Assembly (NCBI RefSeq): GCF_001656035.1
Contig: NZ_CP010029.1
Span: forward strand, 2,987,602-3,051,601
Source of the DNA: Yersinia entomophaga
Lineage (GTDB): Bacteria > Pseudomonadota > Gammaproteobacteria > Enterobacterales > Enterobacteriaceae
Length of the DNA: 64,000 nt
Direction of reading: 5' to 3'
The notes under the pieces are model-generated. The model did not search any database. It was not told the DNA's origin and saw only the letters and a list, made by a program, of their open reading frames with translations. Shown one piece after another: positions 38,825-49,066 of this stretch (within the stretch, counting starts at the first letter, position 1; every line of letters starts with the position of its first letter). Both the position numbers and the translations under genes were made by a program.

Positions 38825-41404
38825 TTAAAATTCGTGCTTGAAATTAAAACCAACTTTTTGCTTAACACGAGCTGAGGGTTGCGAAATAACTTCAGAAAAT
38901 AATGTTCTAGCGCCTTGTTGTTGTAAATATCTTGCCAGCGCTCTAACCGCTGCGGTCCCCGCTCCTCTGACTGTACCGTCGCGATCGGGAAATAGGACAT
39001 AATCTGGTAGTGTTGCTGATGCAACCAGTTCAACTTCATCTTTGCTGTTAAAACGGTCGGCAAGAACAACCGCGATAATTTTTCCCTGTAGTTTGACTAC
39101 CACATAGATTTCACCGGGGCGTTGAAGCCTTAATCTACGATGGATAATACCTGTAACGATATGCCCAGCATGGAGGAGTCTACTGAGGGCGCTGTTATTT
39201 TCATTTGCGCCGGAATCCGCGCCGAAATCCGCGTTGGAATCTGCACTGGAATCCGCACTGGAACCTTTGATATCTTGTTCGATATGCGTTCCTTGGTACT
39301 GCATCCCCCATTGCGCGATAGTTTCACTCAGCTTTTTACGCATGGCTCGAGCATTCTTAACTTCACTATCTGAAAGCTTTTCTTCTTCTTCCGGTGTTAG
39401 CGTTGGGATTATCTCTATTTCGAATTCAGTATCATTTTGCACAACGGGCTCACCCTGCGAAATTATTATTGGAGGCGTATCTCTATAGACAAATGTCTCT
39501 AGTAATAGCTCGTAAATACCTAAGGGTAATAGCTCTATCTGAGAGGGCGACTCATCAGAAGAAGAAGAGAAACTATAATTTAAGTAATTGAGTTGAGCAT
39601 AGTCAAATGCTGTTTTAATATGATCAAGCGTATTTTCTGTGTTTTTCTCAGCTATTTTTTCTTTTATAGACTGAACTAATCGATTCCCTGTCTCTTTATT
39701 TTCTACTGTAACACCTATATTTCCTGTCCGGATGATGGAATCTAGGATTCTGCCAAAAAATGCGGCATTCCAAGTTTCGGGACTATGACCGAATAATAAG
39801 GTGAAGTCAGTCATAATATCCAGCGTCCATTCAATACAGTGAGGTCTTATTTGACGTGTTTGACGAGAATTAAGTAGAGAGTAAAGAGACACTCTACAGG
39901 CTTTTGCTACAGCAGGAAGACTCAGTGCCTGACCATGTTGATTGGTGTCGATATAAGTTAATGTCATATAATGATCAAAAATTTCTTGTATTTGTAACGC
40001 TGGTGTTCTTGACGGCTTTTTCTTCAGTGGACTACTGCTTCCAGCAATATGTAAAGTTTTACCTTGTGTATTACTGCTAAAATATTTATCTGCACGGAAT
40101 ACAATACCATCCAATTGTTGACATGTATCTTGCATTAGATAGTTATAGATATTTAAAAAAGGAGTAAAGGCGCATAGTATTTTACTGGTTTGTGCCACAT
40201 CTCTTTTTTCCAAATACTTATCGCCTGTATCTGCGGTGAGTATAGATTTTGCGAGAACTAAAGGATTATCTTTATTGTGGTTGGTTATGATTATTTCTGT
40301 ATCTGTATCTGTATCTGTATCTGTATCTGTATCTGTATCTGTATCTGTATCTGTATCTGTATCTGTATCTGTATCTGTATCTGTAAATGATGAAGCATCA
40401 TTATCCCAACCAAAAGAAATAATGGGAGAAATATCTACTAGATTACTCTCCAACATTTGCATGTATTGAAGTTGTATTGTGTCTTTTTTTATTTGTATAA
40501 TAAAAGCTAAGTTATCGATATTGTTGTAGTGATCAAAATAAAACTTATTTTTCATTTTTCGATCAGAAAACATAACGCCCCTGTTACTTATGCTAATATT
40601 CGGGCCACCAGAAATTTTGATGCTATACTTATCGCCTCCATTCGTACCTTTACTATCAAACTCTAGTAGAACCTGTTTGTTTTGTAAGCGTTCATCAGTC
40701 CAGTATTGACCAAATGCTTTAGTGATGTTTATTTTATAGTTATTTATAACAACACATCGTTGATCACAATTAATACCTTCTTTTTCTGATGCTTTAATGC
40801 TAGTGATGACATTGCTCATTTCCAGCGCTTGTAAATCGCTGTCATTGACGCTCTCTGTTAACCCGAAAAAAGGAGGATTGTAATTATCATTCTTATATAC
40901 AGTTGCGAGCATACCAGGCGGAATGCTGATGGATTTTATTCTATCATTAGGAATAGGTAATTCTTTTTGTCCAGATTCAATAATGATTTCTGGATCGCTA
41001 TATAAATCTATTTTCTGATGTGATGCTAAACAAGTACTTTCACCTTGAAAATCATCCTCTGTATAAAAACAGATTGCAGGTTCTACCTGATATGAGCCTA
41101 TTTTATTATATAATTCTAATGCTATTAACTCAGGTAGATTAATATCATGTTTCACTCTTGTTTTTGTACCAGAGAAATTAATGCCACTATAAAGGGTGAG
41201 CACCATACCTGGTGGGATAGAAATTGATGCTATCTCATTATCAAAGCCATCATTATAAATAGAGCCTGATTCCCTTTCTGCGGAGCAAAATGATTCCCCT
41301 TCAAATTTGTCGAGTTCATAAAAACAGACTTTTGTTTCGTCTGAATAGGATGGTTGCGATATTATTAATATGATGCTTGCTAATAGTCTTGTAACTATAC
41401 GCAT
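38825..41404 (-). CDS. Exported beta/gamma-crystallin protein with Asp-Thr repeat and GNAT-like C-terminus
   Basis: 859 residues. A signal peptide (RLLASIILIISQPSYS) is followed by two beta/gamma-crystallin domains (about residues 25-110 and 111-210), recognisable by CFYELDKFEGESFC and CFYTEDDFQGESTC. The calcium-motif positions read DNEIAS and NDRIKS, so the fifth position is not the consensus Ser/Thr. A beta-rich part follows, then an uninterrupted Asp-Thr repeat (about 341-369), a largely helical region of unknown type (about 380-700), an Ala-Asp-Ser repeat (713-732), and a C-terminal domain whose RGAGTAAVRALARYL and ARVKQKVGFNF resemble GNAT acetyltransferase motif A and the final helix-strand. 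GGGAGAG precedes the ATG. Exported crystallins that bind calcium are described from Yersinia pestis. Base composition is clearly AT-richer than the flanks, suggesting transfer. The function is unknown. Confidence 0.8.
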   Translation of the reverse strand: MRIVTRLLASIILIISQPSYSDETKVCFYELDKFEGESFCSAERESGSIYNDGFDNEIASISIPPGMVLTLYSGINFSGTKTRVKHDINLPELIALELYNKIGSYQVEPAICFYTEDDFQGESTCLASHQKIDLYSDPEIIIESGQKELPIPNDRIKSISIPPGMLATVYKNDNYNPPFFGLTESVNDSDLQALEMSNVITSIKASEKEGINCDQRCVVINNYKINITKAFGQYWTDERLQNKQVLLEFDSKGTNGGDKYSIKISGGPNISISNRGVMFSDRKMKNKFYFDHYNNIDNLAFIIQIKKDTIQLQYMQMLESNLVDISPIISFGWDNDASSFTDTDTDTDTDTDTDTDTDTDTDTDTDTDTEIIITNHNKDNPLVLAKSILTADTGDKYLEKRDVAQTSKILCAFTPFLNIYNYLMQDTCQQLDGIVFRADKYFSSNTQGKTLHIAGSSSPLKKKPSRTPALQIQEIFDHYMTLTYIDTNQHGQALSLPAVAKACRVSLYSLLNSRQTRQIRPHCIEWTLDIMTDFTLLFGHSPETWNAAFFGRILDSIIRTGNIGVTVENKETGNRLVQSIKEKIAEKNTENTLDHIKTAFDYAQLNYLNYSFSSSSDESPSQIELLPLGIYELLLETFVYRDTPPIIISQGEPVVQNDTEFEIEIIPTLTPEEEEKLSDSEVKNARAMRKKLSETIAQWGMQYQGTHIEQDIKGSSADSSADSNADFGADSGANENNSALSRLLHAGHIVTGIIHRRLRLQRPGEIYVVVKLQGKIIAVVLADRFNSKDEVELVASATLPDYVLFPDRDGTVRGAGTAAVRALARYLQQQGARTLFSEVISQPSARVKQKVGFNFKHEF
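39207..39266 (-). repeat. Degenerate 12-bp tandem repeat, five units
   Basis: Five units of the GCRCYGGAATCC type on the plus strand encode the Ala-Asp-Ser/Asn/Gly segment of the crystallin protein. Units 4 and 5 are the most alike. The period keeps the reading frame. It sits just before the C-terminal domain. Confidence 0.8.
40297..40385 (-). repeat. Perfect hexanucleotide microsatellite (CTGTAT)14
   Basis: Fourteen uninterrupted copies of CTGTAT followed by CTGTA. On the coding strand this is GATACA repeated and translates to Asp-Thr dipeptides. A six-base unit cannot shift the frame, so slippage would alter linker length only. Confidence 0.97.
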
Positions 41405-41572
41405 AGGCTCTCCCTTTGATGTTATTGATTTTTATGTTTCATATCATCGACAGGGTTTCAATACTATATGATGCGTATTTTCTTTGCTTTATCTATTTTT
41501 ATTTCTCTATTTTATTATTTAGCAGTGCTAATTTGAGATTTATGTAATTTAGATTTAAATATAAAAAAGTAA

Positions 41573-41610
41573 AAATAAAAAAACTCCGAATATAAACATT
41601 CAGAGTTTTT
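41573..41610 (-). terminator. Terminator of satP
   Basis: On the minus strand an 11-bp stem (AAACTCTGAAT with its partner, one G-U) is followed by a T-run. It lies between satP and the crystallin gene. The rest of the 41405-41665 gap holds only the crystallin promoter region and AT-rich sequence. Confidence 0.85.
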
Positions 41611-41665
41611 GGGATATGAATTTTCAAGCAAACTGTAATTAAACTATCGGTTGCTTAGGCAAAGT

Positions 41666-42232
41666 CTAGCGTGGTTCGCCAATCGGTAACACTGTGCGAC
41701 CATATTGTTCGTTCAATACTTCAGCCATTGCCAGATAAATCGCGCTGGCACCGCAGATGATGCCTTCAAAACCAGCGAACACCAGCAGCGAGTGATTACC
41801 GGTAAAGTTACCGATAGCCAACAGGGCAAACAGCAGTGTCAGGCTGGCAAACACGAATTGAAGCGCGCGGTTGGCTGGCAAGGTGCCGAAGAACATAAAC
41901 AGGGTAAAGATGCCCCAGATCCCGAGGTAAACGCCAAGGAACTGTGCGTCAGTGGCTTCTGCCATACCCATTTTAGGAAGCATCAGCAAGCCGACCAGAC
42001 TCAGCCAGAATGCGCCGTAAGAAGTAAATGCAGTCGCGGCAAAGGTATTCCCTTTTTTATATTCCAGCAGACCAGCCAGAATTTGTGCCAAACCGCCGTA
42101 AAAAATCCCCATGCTCAGGATAACGGAAGTCAGGGGGAAGAAGCCCGCGTTGTGCAGGTTGAGCAAGACGGTGGTCATCCCAAAGCCCATCAGGCCTAGC
42201 GGGCCAGGATTCGCCAACTTGTTGGTGTTCAT
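41666..42232 (-). CDS. satP: Acetate/succinate transporter SatP (YaaH family)
   Basis: Inner-membrane acetate-succinate:proton symporter of 188 residues with six hydrophobic helices. The family motif is [11 protein letters not shown] at the N-terminus; the AcpA/YaaH tail [15 protein letters not shown] and [14 protein letters not shown] are present. In E. coli satP also lies between mog and dnaK. It has its own terminator. Confidence 0.94.
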   Translation of the reverse strand: MNTNKLANPGPLGLMGFGMTTVLLNLHNAGFFPLTSVILSMGIFYGGLAQILAGLLEYKKGNTFAATAFTSYGAFWLSLVGLLMLPKMGMAEATDAQFLGVYLGIWGIFTLFMFFGTLPANRALQFVFASLTLLFALLAIGNFTGNHSLLVFAGFEGIICGASAIYLAMAEVLNEQYGRTVLPIGEPR

Positions 42233-42408
42233 AAGTCCTCTGCAATAACAGATTGCTAAAAAAATGGATAAATATCCGAATAAGTATAAATCGCCTGAAT
42301 GAGTAAAAAGTCGTCTATTCCCTCAGTGCGCGCGGCATCATAATGATCTGTTCGACCGGAAACAATGATCTTGAGTGCGATAAAAAGTAATTTTTTTTCA
42401 TCTCCCCC

Positions 42409-42436
42409 CTTGATGATGGTTTTCATGGCCCCATCT
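42409..42436 (+). promoter_or_regulatory. Sigma-32 heat-shock promoter of dnaK
   Basis: CTTGATG (42409-42415) and CCCCATCT (42429-42436) are 13 bp apart, nearly identical to the E. coli dnaK P1 promoter. Transcription should start near 42443, leaving a leader of about 130 bases. Confidence 0.9.
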
Positions 42437-42571
42437 TATTCCCAACCGCAGTGACTAATCGTGGTTAGCGGAAAATTGTCAGTAAATATTTGGCAGTTGA
42501 AAATTAGAAATCCGCCCATATATAGATTAGTAACTTGACCGATTATGACTTTTTTCGTGGAGGCGTTTTAG

Positions 42572-44476
42572 ATGGGTAAAATTATTGGTATCGACTTGGG
42601 TACTACCAACTCTTGTGTAGCAATTATGGATGGTACAAAAGCACGCGTGCTGGAAAACAGCGAAGGCGACCGCACAACGCCTTCTATCATCGCGTATACC
42701 CAAGATGGTGAAACTCTGGTTGGTCAACCTGCTAAGCGTCAGGCTGTTACTAACCCACAGAACACCCTGTTTGCAATCAAGCGTTTGATTGGTCGTCGTT
42801 TCCAGGACGAAGAAGCACAGCGTGATAAAGACATCATGCCGTACAAAATCGTTGCTGCTGATAACGGCGATGCATGGCTGGAAGTGAAAGGCCAGAAAAT
42901 TGCACCACCGCAGATCTCTGCTGAAGTGCTGAAAAAAATGAAGAAAACGGCTGAAGATTATCTGGGCGAGCCAGTAACTGAAGCGGTTATTACTGTACCT
43001 GCATACTTCAACGATGCTCAGCGCCAGGCAACTAAAGATGCTGGCCGTATCGCGGGTCTGGAAGTGAAACGTATCATCAACGAACCAACCGCAGCGGCAC
43101 TGGCCTACGGTCTGGATAAAGAAGTTGGCAACCGTACTATCGCGGTTTACGACTTGGGTGGTGGTACTTTCGATATCTCCATCATCGAAATTGATGAAGT
43201 TGACGGCGAAAAAACCTTCGAAGTTCTGGCAACCAACGGTGATACCCACCTGGGTGGTGAAGACTTTGATAGCCGCCTGATCAACTACCTGGTTGAAGAA
43301 TTCAAGAAAGACCAAGGTATGGATCTGCGTACCGATCCGTTGGCGATGCAACGTCTGAAAGAAGCAGCAGAAAAAGCGAAAATTGAACTGTCTTCTGCAC
43401 AACAGACTGATGTTAACTTGCCATACATCACCGCTGATGGCAGTGGTCCAAAACACATGAACATCAAAGTGACTCGTGCAAAACTGGAGTCACTGGTAGA
43501 AGACTTGGTTAACCGTTCTATGGAACCGCTGAAAGTGGCTCTGAAAGACGCAGGTCTGTCTGTATCTGACATTCAGGACGTTATCCTGGTCGGTGGTCAG
43601 ACTCGTATGCCAATGGTTCAGAAGAAAGTTGCTGACTTCTTCGGTAAAGAACCACGTAAAGACGTGAACCCGGATGAAGCCGTTGCTATCGGTGCAGCAG
43701 TTCAGGGCGGCGTTCTGTCTGGTGAAGTAAAAGATGTGTTGCTGTTGGACGTTACTCCATTGTCTCTGGGTATCGAAACAATGGGTGGTGTGATGACTCC
43801 GCTTATCACTAAAAACACCACCATCCCTACTAAGCACAGCCAGGTGTTCTCTACTGCAGAAGACAATCAGTCTGCGGTAACCATCCATGTGCTGCAGGGT
43901 GAGCGTAAACGTGCGCAGGACAACAAGTCTCTGGGGCAGTTTAACCTGGATGGCATTCAGGCCGCGCCTCGCGGTATGGCACAAATCGAAGTTACCTTCG
44001 ATATCGATGCCGACGGTATCTTGCATGTGTCTGCGAAAGACAAAAATACCGGTCGCGAGCAGAAGATCACCATTAAGGCATCTTCAGGTCTGAACGAGGA
44101 AGAAATCCAAAAAATGGTACGCGATGCGGAAGCTAACGCTGAAGCAGACCGTAAGTTTGAAGAGCTGGTTCAGACTCGCAACCAGGCTGACCACCTGATT
44201 CATGGCACTCGTAAACAGTTGGAAGAAGCTGGCGACAAACTGCCAGCAGAAGACAAAACTGCCATTGAAGATGCACTGAAAGCGCTGGAAGCAGCGGTTA
44301 AAGGCGAAGACAAAGCGGAAATCGAAGCGAAAACTCAGGCACTGGTCCAGGTTTCTGGCAAGTTGCTGGAAATGGCACAGCAGCAGGCGGCAGCCGGCGA
44401 AGCGGGCGATGCCAGCGCGAAGAAAGAAGACGACGTTGTTGACGCCGAATTCGAAGAAGTAAAAGACAAAAAATAA
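42572..44476 (+). CDS. dnaK: Molecular chaperone DnaK (Hsp70)
   Basis: ATP-dependent chaperone of 634 residues that folds and protects proteins with DnaJ and GrpE and restrains sigma-32. The nucleotide-binding domain begins [12 protein letters not shown] and has [11 protein letters not shown]; the substrate-binding domain starts after [16 protein letters not shown]; an alpha-helical lid and an Ala/Gly-rich tail end [13 protein letters not shown] precedes the ATG. First gene of dnaK-dnaJ. Confidence 0.98.
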   Translation: MGKIIGIDLGTTNSCVAIMDGTKARVLENSEGDRTTPSIIAYTQDGETLVGQPAKRQAVTNPQNTLFAIKRLIGRRFQDEEAQRDKDIMPYKIVAADNGDAWLEVKGQKIAPPQISAEVLKKMKKTAEDYLGEPVTEAVITVPAYFNDAQRQATKDAGRIAGLEVKRIINEPTAAALAYGLDKEVGNRTIAVYDLGGGTFDISIIEIDEVDGEKTFEVLATNGDTHLGGEDFDSRLINYLVEEFKKDQGMDLRTDPLAMQRLKEAAEKAKIELSSAQQTDVNLPYITADGSGPKHMNIKVTRAKLESLVEDLVNRSMEPLKVALKDAGLSVSDIQDVILVGGQTRMPMVQKKVADFFGKEPRKDVNPDEAVAIGAAVQGGVLSGEVKDVLLLDVTPLSLGIETMGGVMTPLITKNTTIPTKHSQVFSTAEDNQSAVTIHVLQGERKRAQDNKSLGQFNLDGIQAAPRGMAQIEVTFDIDADGILHVSAKDKNTGREQKITIKASSGLNEEEIQKMVRDAEANAEADRKFEELVQTRNQADHLIHGTRKQLEEAGDKLPAEDKTAIEDALKALEAAVKGEDKAEIEAKTQALVQVSGKLLEMAQQQAAAGEAGDASAKKEDDVVDAEFEEVKDKK

Positions 44477-44527
44477 TAGCCCTTAAGCGGGCACAGCAGT
44501 GGTAAGAGATACTGTTGCTGGAAACCA

Positions 44528-44559
44528 GCACGGGCGTCGAGGAAACTCTACGCCCGTGC
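44528..44559 (+). other. Strong hairpin between dnaK and dnaJ
   Basis: Perfect 10-bp stem GCACGGGCGT/ACGCCCGTGC, extended by GAG/CTC around a GAAA tetraloop-like centre. No T-run follows, so it is more likely an mRNA-processing or stability element that sets the DnaK:DnaJ ratio than a full terminator. Confidence 0.6.
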
Positions 44560-44586
44560 ACGCATGTTAAGGGTAGGAAAAACAGA

Positions 44587-45717
44587 ATGGCGAAGAGAGA
44601 CTATTACGAGATTTTAGGCGTCCCCAAGACGGCGGATGAGCGTGAAATCAAAAAGGCCTATAAGCGCCTGGCGATGAAATTCCATCCGGATCGTAATCAG
44701 GAACAGGACGCCGAAGGTAAATTCAAAGAAGTTAAAGAAGCCTACGAAATCCTGACCGATGCGCAAAAGCGCGCTGCTTACGATCAATATGGCCATGCGG
44801 CTTTTGAACAGGGCGGTATGGGCGGCGGCGGCGGATTTGGCGGCGGCGCTGATTTTAGCGATATCTTTGGCGATGTATTTGGTGACATTTTTGGCGGCGG
44901 TCGTCGTCAGCAGCGCGCCAGTCGTGGTTCCGACCTGCGTTACAATATGGATTTGACGTTAGAAGAAGCGGTTCGTGGTGTAACCAAAGAAATCCGCATT
45001 CCAACGTTAGACGAGTGTGATGTTTGCCACGGCAGCGGAGCAAAACCAGGCAGTTCTCCGATCACTTGTCCGACTTGCCATGGTGCAGGTCAGGTACAGA
45101 TGCGTCAAGGCTTCTTCACCGTGCAACAGGCGTGTCCTCATTGCCACGGCCGGGGCCAAATTATCAAAGATCCGTGCAACAAATGTCATGGTCATGGCCG
45201 CGTTGAAAAATCCAAAACCCTTTCGGTTAAGATCCCGGCGGGTGTGGATACCGGCGACCGTATCCGTTTAGCGGGCGAAGGTGAAGCTGGTGAACACGGC
45301 GCACCATCAGGCGATTTGTACGTTCAGGTTCAGGTGAAAGCTCACCCGATCTTCGAGCGTGAAGGCAATAATCTGTATTGCGAAGTGCCAATTAACTTTG
45401 CAATGGCAGCGCTGGGCGGTGAAATTGAAGTACCGACGCTGGATGGCCGGGTTAAACTGAAGGTTCCTGCGGAAACGCAAACCGGTAAATTATTCCGTAT
45501 GCGCGGTAAAGGCGTTAAATCAGTTCGCGGGGGCAGCCAGGGTGACTTGCTGTGCCGTGTAGTCGTTGAAACGCCGGTAAGTTTGAGCGAGAAACAGAAA
45601 CAGTTACTGCGTGAACTAGAAGAAAGTTTCGGTGGTGCAGCGGGCGAGAAAAACAGCCCACGCTCTAAAAGCTTCCTCGACGGTGTGAAAAAATTCTTTG
45701 ATGATTTGACCCGTTAA
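44587..45717 (+). CDS. dnaJ: Chaperone DnaJ (Hsp40)
   Basis: Co-chaperone that stimulates the DnaK ATPase and delivers substrates. From the ATG at 44587 it has 376 residues, as in E. coli. J domain with HPD (KFHPDRN), a Gly/Phe-rich linker (about 76-130), four CxxCxGxG zinc repeats ([32 protein letters not shown]), and the C-terminal substrate-binding domains. An upstream in-frame ATG at 44515 lies inside the intercistronic hairpin region and is rejected. Confidence 0.97.
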   Translation: MAKRDYYEILGVPKTADEREIKKAYKRLAMKFHPDRNQEQDAEGKFKEVKEAYEILTDAQKRAAYDQYGHAAFEQGGMGGGGGFGGGADFSDIFGDVFGDIFGGGRRQQRASRGSDLRYNMDLTLEEAVRGVTKEIRIPTLDECDVCHGSGAKPGSSPITCPTCHGAGQVQMRQGFFTVQQACPHCHGRGQIIKDPCNKCHGHGRVEKSKTLSVKIPAGVDTGDRIRLAGEGEAGEHGAPSGDLYVQVQVKAHPIFEREGNNLYCEVPINFAMAALGGEIEVPTLDGRVKLKVPAETQTGKLFRMRGKGVKSVRGGSQGDLLCRVVVETPVSLSEKQKQLLRELEESFGGAAGEKNSPRSKSFLDGVKKFFDDLTR

Positions 45718-45748
45718 TCATAGAACCTATGATTAGGTAGTGGAAACT

Positions 45749-45779
45749 AAATCCCTGGTATATACCGGGGATTTTTTTC
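45749..45779 (+). terminator. Terminator of dnaKJ
   Basis: AATCCCTGG...CCGGGGATT hairpin with one G-U pair, followed by seven Ts. Confidence 0.88.
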
Positions 45780-45947
45780 GCCAATACTTGCAGCTGCAAC
45801 GTGATGTTAATCATTAATTGCTCGGTTTATACGAGTGGTTAATGCAATAAAAACGACTATTTTCGAGTTAATAATTAGCCTAGAATTTGTAAATTATTTG
45901 CCAATCTCTTTGGTTGGTTTCTCTGTCCGATGTAGGGAGTATTCATT

Positions 45948-47132
45948 GTGACAAATATTATTCGCCAATTCTTACGACTAGAAGCGGCCGGGGGCATGAT
46001 TTTGATCGTGGCCGCGGTGGTTGCTTTACTGATGGCTAACAGCCCACTACAGGGTATTTATCAAACGTTCTTAGACATTCCGGTCGCGGTAAAAATTGCG
46101 TCATTGGATATCAGTAAACCGCTATTGCTGTGGATTAATGATGGTTTAATGGCCATCTTCTTTTTGGTCGTTGGGCTGGAAGTTAAGCGCGAACTGATGG
46201 AAGGTTCTTTGGCTGGCCGTGATAAAGCGGTATTTCCGGCTATCGCGGCATTAGGCGGGATGTTGGCTCCGGCGTTGATTTATCTGTTATTTAACGGTGC
46301 AGATGAAGTTACCCGTCAGGGGTGGGCTATTCCAGCGGCAACGGATATTGCCTTTGCGCTCGGTGTGATGGCGCTATTGGGTAACCGCGTTCCAACCAGT
46401 TTGAAAGTGTTTTTACTGGCGCTGGCGATTATTGACGATCTGGGCGTCATTATTATCATCGCATTTTTTTATACTCAGGATGTTTCTCTGGCCGCATTGG
46501 GCGCGGCAGCCGCAGCGATTGCGCTCTTGGCTTATATGAACTGGCGCGGAGTCGGGAAAACCTCGGTTTATCTACTTGTCGGCCTGATTCTGTGGGTGAG
46601 TATTCTGAAATCCGGAGTTCATGCGACGCTGGCCGGTGTGATTGTCGGCTTTATGATTCCGTTGCATACCAAAGATAAGTCTTCACCTTCCGAATCTTTA
46701 GAGCACGGGCTGCATCCGTGGGTGGCTTATCTGATTTTACCGCTGTTTGCTTTCGCTAACGCGGGCGTATCTCTTGAAGGCGTTTCGCTTGCGGGACTGA
46801 CGTCGTTGCTACCTTTGGGGATTGCCAGCGGGCTGTTTATTGGTAAGCCGTTGGGGATTTTCCTCTTCAGTTGGGTCGCGGTGAAGGTTGGCATCGCCAA
46901 ACTGCCGGAATCCATTAATTTTAAACAGATTTTTGCAGTGTCAGTGCTGTGCGGTATCGGTTTTACTATGTCTATCTTCATTGCTTCACTGGCGTTCGAA
47001 GGTGGAAGCGAAGCTTTGAGCACTTACTCTCGCTTAGGTATATTGCTGGGTTCTACAGCCGCAGCGATTGTGGGATACACACTGCTACGCTTGGTTTTAC
47101 CGAACAAAACGCCGGCCGTTACCGCAAAATAA
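45948..47132 (+). CDS. nhaA: Na+/H+ antiporter NhaA
   Basis: Inner-membrane antiporter (394 residues; E. coli 388) that expels sodium in exchange for protons, important for pH and sodium tolerance. The ion-binding aspartate pair is in [10 protein letters not shown] and the pH-sensor region includes [15 protein letters not shown]. About twelve helices. The start is GTG at 45948 with AGGGAG upstream. nhaR follows, as in E. coli. Confidence 0.96.
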   Translation: MTNIIRQFLRLEAAGGMILIVAAVVALLMANSPLQGIYQTFLDIPVAVKIASLDISKPLLLWINDGLMAIFFLVVGLEVKRELMEGSLAGRDKAVFPAIAALGGMLAPALIYLLFNGADEVTRQGWAIPAATDIAFALGVMALLGNRVPTSLKVFLLALAIIDDLGVIIIIAFFYTQDVSLAALGAAAAAIALLAYMNWRGVGKTSVYLLVGLILWVSILKSGVHATLAGVIVGFMIPLHTKDKSSPSESLEHGLHPWVAYLILPLFAFANAGVSLEGVSLAGLTSLLPLGIASGLFIGKPLGIFLFSWVAVKVGIAKLPESINFKQIFAVSVLCGIGFTMSIFIASLAFEGGSEALSTYSRLGILLGSTAAAIVGYTLLRLVLPNKTPAVTAK

Positions 47133-47310
47133 TTGTCGTAAATCATTAGAAGGAATAGGCCGAACTGCCGATGTAGTGCTCTTTTACAACGTCGGCAGTT
47201 TTGCTTGATGGGTTCCCGAGATCGCATTATGTTTTGATCTCAGAACAAAGGAAGTTGATCGCTCGGGAAATTGATCACCCTATCGGGCGATACGTTAAGG
47301 AGATCACTGC

Positions 47311-48207
47311 ATGCGAATGTCACATATCAATTTTAACCACCTCTACTATTTTTGGCAGGTGTGTAAGGAAGGCTCGGTAGTTGGAGCGGCGGAAGCATTG
47401 TTTCTCACGCCACAGACCATTACTGGTCAGATTAAAGCCTTGGAAGAACGCTTGGGCGGGAAACTATTTAAACGCCAAGGGCGCGGGCTGGTACCTTCAG
47501 AGTTAGGCCAGTTGGTTTTTCGTTACGCCGATAAAATGTTCATGCTTAGCCATGAAATGCTGGATATCGTTAATTACCGTAAAGAATCTAACCTGCTGTT
47601 TGACGTCGGCGTGGCCGATGCGTTATCCAAACGATTGGTTAGCCGAGTATTAGAAACCGCCGTGGTGGATAACGAGCAGATACATTTACGCTGCTTCGAA
47701 TCTACCCACGAAATGTTGTTAGAGCAGTTAAGTCAGCACAAGCTGGATATGATCTTGTCTGACTGTCCGGTAGATTCCAGCCAACAAGAAGGGCTGTTTT
47801 CCGTTAAGCTGGGCGAGTGCAGCGTGAGTTTTTATTGCCGTCAGCCAATACCGGAAGCGCCTTTTCCTGCGTGTTTGCAGGAGCGTCGTTTGTTAATCCC
47901 AGGTCGCCGTTCTATGCTTGGGCGCAAGTTACTGAACTGGATAAACAGCAAAGGAATTCAGGTTGAGATTCTGGGCGAGTTTGATGATGCCGCATTGATG
48001 AAGGCGTTTGGGGTCTATCACAATGCAATTTTTGTCGCGCCATCTATGTATGCCGATGATATCTTTTCAAATGAACAGGTTGTGGAAATCGGGCGTTTAG
48101 ATAATGTGCATGAAGAATATTACGTTATCTTTGCAGAACGAATGATTCAGCATCCTGCGGTACAGCGTGTGTGTAATAAAGATTTCACGTCATTATTTAA
48201 CAGTTGA
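47311..48207 (+). CDS. nhaR: LysR-type activator NhaR
   Basis: Sodium-responsive activator of nhaA. 298 residues (E. coli 301). The N-terminal helix-turn-helix ([20 protein letters not shown]) is nearly identical to E. coli; the effector domain has [20 protein letters not shown] and [16 protein letters not shown]. It follows nhaA after about 180 bases. In E. coli NhaR also activates osmC and the pga biofilm operon; whether it does so here cannot be seen. Confidence 0.95.
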   Translation: MRMSHINFNHLYYFWQVCKEGSVVGAAEALFLTPQTITGQIKALEERLGGKLFKRQGRGLVPSELGQLVFRYADKMFMLSHEMLDIVNYRKESNLLFDVGVADALSKRLVSRVLETAVVDNEQIHLRCFESTHEMLLEQLSQHKLDMILSDCPVDSSQQEGLFSVKLGECSVSFYCRQPIPEAPFPACLQERRLLIPGRRSMLGRKLLNWINSKGIQVEILGEFDDAALMKAFGVYHNAIFVAPSMYADDIFSNEQVVEIGRLDNVHEEYYVIFAERMIQHPAVQRVCNKDFTSLFNS

Positions 48208-48396
48208 AAGCTCAGTGGTTAAAGTTTAATCGCTGGGCATTTAATAGCCGAAAGTTTGACTGTTGATGATTTAACCGCTGAAAGTCGGTTTGATAGATAA
48301 GAACGTAGTCAGCAAAGAGGATGCTCTATCAGATTATCGGGTAGGATAAACTGGTAGGGCGACCTAAGATTTGAATCTGTGACCAAATTGCAGATA

Positions 48397-48425
48397 TAAA
48401 AAAACCGGCCTAGGCCGGTCTTTTT
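48397..48425. terminator. Terminator of rpsT (bidirectional)
   Basis: A perfect 16-base palindrome ACCGGCCTAGGCCGGT flanked by As and Ts serves rpsT on the minus strand and could stop nhaR transcripts too. Confidence 0.9.
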
Positions 48426-48446
48426 ACAAGCAGTCAACTTAATGCA

Positions 48447-48710
48447 TTACTGCATTGCGTTGATTTGCGCTGTCAGGTTTGACTTATGACGCGCTGCTTT
48501 GTTTTTGTGGATCAGACCTTTACAGGACTGACGATCCACAATTGGTTGCATTTCATTAAATGCTTTTTGCGCCGCGTCTTTATCGCCAGCTGCAATTGCC
48601 GCATATACCTTCTTAATGAAGGTACGCACCATTGAGCGACGGCTAGCGTTATGCTTGCGGCGTTTCTCAGACTGTACGGCGCGTTTCTTAGCTGATTTGA
48701 TATTAGCCAA
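48447..48710 (-). CDS. rpsT: 30S ribosomal protein S20
   Basis: Primary 16S rRNA-binding protein, 87 residues, basic and helical ([20 protein letters not shown]). The start codon is TTG at 48710, with GGAG upstream. E. coli rpsT also starts with UUG, which takes part in autogenous control, so the feature appears conserved. Terminated at 48397-48425. Confidence 0.97.
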   Translation of the reverse strand: MANIKSAKKRAVQSEKRRKHNASRRSMVRTFIKKVYAAIAAGDKDAAQKAFNEMQPIVDRQSCKGLIHKNKAARHKSNLTAQINAMQ

Positions 48711-48758
48711 GGTCCAACTCCCAAATATATTCTATTGAGGACAATTCAAAGGCCGAGG

Positions 48759-48787
48759 AATATGCCCTTTTTGCCTTCGTTTGTCAA
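48759..48787 (-). promoter_or_regulatory. rpsT promoter
   Basis: On the minus strand TTGACA (48787-48782) and CATATT (48764-48759) are separated by 17 bp. The downstream discriminator is GC-rich, as for stringently controlled ribosomal promoters. It matches the E. coli rpsT P2 layout. Confidence 0.78.
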
Positions 48788-49066
48788 TGGATTTGTGCAA
48801 ATAAGCGCCGTTTGTACGGGCGGCACTTGCTACGTTGTGATGGAGCGGGATTTTACCAGCTTCGAGCGGTGGAATACAGTCTTTCGAAAGAAAATTCCAC
48901 CGGCCTCACCTATTAAGCCTTCGGCGATGGTTTTTGCAAAAGTCTTAACGGGGGGTCTGTATCCAACTGCTCGCGCATTCTACAGGATAAACTGGCGTAA
49001 AAGTGTTTTAACTGCGTATTATCGGTAAATTGCTATGACTATTGGAGTAAAGGTGCCAATCGCGGG

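Noticed and set aside
40297..40385. CRISPR-like or phase-switching on/off repeat
   Set aside because: The units are six bases with no spacers, so it is not CRISPR; a six-base unit cannot switch the frame, so on/off phase variation by slippage is excluded.
40236..40469. A Ser-Val repeat frame on the opposite strand of the hexanucleotide repeat
   Set aside because: It is a by-product of the CTGTAT repeat read in antisense; the minus-strand frame has a signal peptide and domains.
41468..41536. A 22-codon hydrophobic frame on the plus strand in the gap upstream of the crystallin gene
   Set aside because: It is in very AT-rich sequence, has no clear ribosome binding site, and such frames are expected by chance; a type I toxin peptide cannot be supported.
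48735..49028. A 97-codon frame opposite the rpsT promoter
   Set aside because: It has no recognisable similarity, no good ribosome site, and overlaps the rpsT promoter on the other strand.
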